Assembly: GCA_035518875.1 (NCBI GenBank)
Contig: DATIXD010000098.1
Location: 1-13,196 of the forward strand
Direction: 5' to 3'
Source of the DNA: DATIXD01 sp035518875
GTDB lineage: Bacteria > Pseudomonadota > Gammaproteobacteria > Methylococcales > Methylococcaceae
DNA length: 13,196 nucleotides
In this document: one piece after another, positions 13,021 to 13,196 of the stretch
Position numbering within the stretch: the stretch's first letter is position 1
How the letters are laid out: the number at the start of each line of letters is the position of its first letter
Notes under the pieces: model-generated
Seen by the model: the letters and a program-made list of their open reading frames with translations, nothing else
Databases searched by the model: none
Told to the model about the DNA's origin: nothing
Made by a program: the position numbers and the translations under genes

Positions 13021-13196
13021 ATGGAAGAAGAGCCGGTTCATCTGAGCGACCCCGCCCCGGGCGAGTTCGCTTGATCGTGCGCACCGCCCACGTTACCCTA
13101 GCGACGCTGGGCAGTCACCGTCGAAGGCGTTCGATAATGCCGTGACTGCGTCGGCGTTAAGCCATTGACCGATCGCCATTTATGTTCGCCTGCGCT
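13021..13196. other. Terminal stretch with no recognisable gene
   Basis: An ATG immediately after the mtiP stop opens a 17-codon frame (MEEEPVHLSDPAPGEFA) that then stops. On the minus strand a frame of 32 codons is open from the window edge to 13098. Neither resembles a known family to me. The region contains the nested inverted repeat listed separately. Confidence 0.4.
13111..13149. repeat. Nested inverted repeat downstream of mtiP
   Basis: GCAGTCAC (13111-13118) and GTGACTGC (13142-13149) are perfect inverted complements. Between them TCGAA (13121-13125) and TTCGA (13130-13134) pair around GGCG. It could be a transcription-end structure for the nagZ operon or the edge of a repeat element; no T-run follows. 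Confidence 0.5.

Noticed and set aside
13098..13196. Transposase fragment on the minus strand at the right edge
   Set aside because: The 32-codon frame has no catalytic or family motif that I can recognise; too short to support.

Overview
The window looks like a chromosomal segment of a nitrogen-fixing gammaproteobacterium. The main reasons are an adjacent nifL-nifA pair of the Azotobacter/methanotroph type (NifL flavo-sensor plus a NifA without the linker cysteines of oxygen-sensing NifA proteins) beside rnf-type genes, followed by typical gammaproteobacterial housekeeping blocks (yciB-yciI-bolA-PPIase; nagZ-hpt-mtiP). A Methylococcaceae-like host would fit, but that is an inference from gene content and not proven.

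Left end (1-1842, all minus strand): the start of a DCC-family thiol-disulfide oxidoreductase, an intact bacterioferritin (bfr), and a shortened bfd-like ferredoxin that lacks part of its [2Fe-2S] ligand set. Upstream of these lie three broken remnants in the order rnfA - rnfG - rnfH. rnfB, rnfC, rnfD and rnfE are missing, the remaining pieces carry frameshifts, and the flavin-attachment region of RnfG is deleted. This is the wreck of a nif-associated rnfABCDGEH operon.

Regulatory centre (1843-2127): a 13-bp perfect inverted repeat contains a TGT-N10-ACA NifA upstream activator site. A GG-N10-GC sigma-54 promoter points toward nifL, and a damaged GA-N10-GC element points toward the rnf remnants. 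This looks like a former divergent NifA-controlled promoter pair of which only one side still serves an intact operon.

Plus strand 2128-6552: nifL and nifA overlap by 8 bp, so NifL (redox/nitrogen sensor) and NifA (sigma-54 activator) are probably translationally coupled. The NifA sigma-54 contact loop reads GAFSGA instead of GAFTGA. About 150 bp further is a GAF-like/GGDEF diguanylate cyclase with an intact active site and I-site, ending at a bidirectional hairpin.

Minus strand 6600-9254: a conserved hypothetical gene, then yciB, yciI (TTG start), bolA and a lipoprotein parvulin isomerase with a 12-residue repeat tail, packed as one operon. After a DUF1244 gene on plus with a good sigma-70 promoter, a second small minus-strand unit encodes a FliL-like exported protein (GTG start) and a MIF/tautomerase-family protein.

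Plus strand 10649-13020: nagZ (muropeptide recycling), a purine phosphoribosyltransferase and a methylthioinosine/methylthioadenosine phosphorylase form a tight operon that joins cell-wall recycling to purine/methylthio salvage. The last 176 bases hold no recognisable gene, only a nested inverted repeat. I found no tRNA, rRNA, CRISPR array or insertion sequence.
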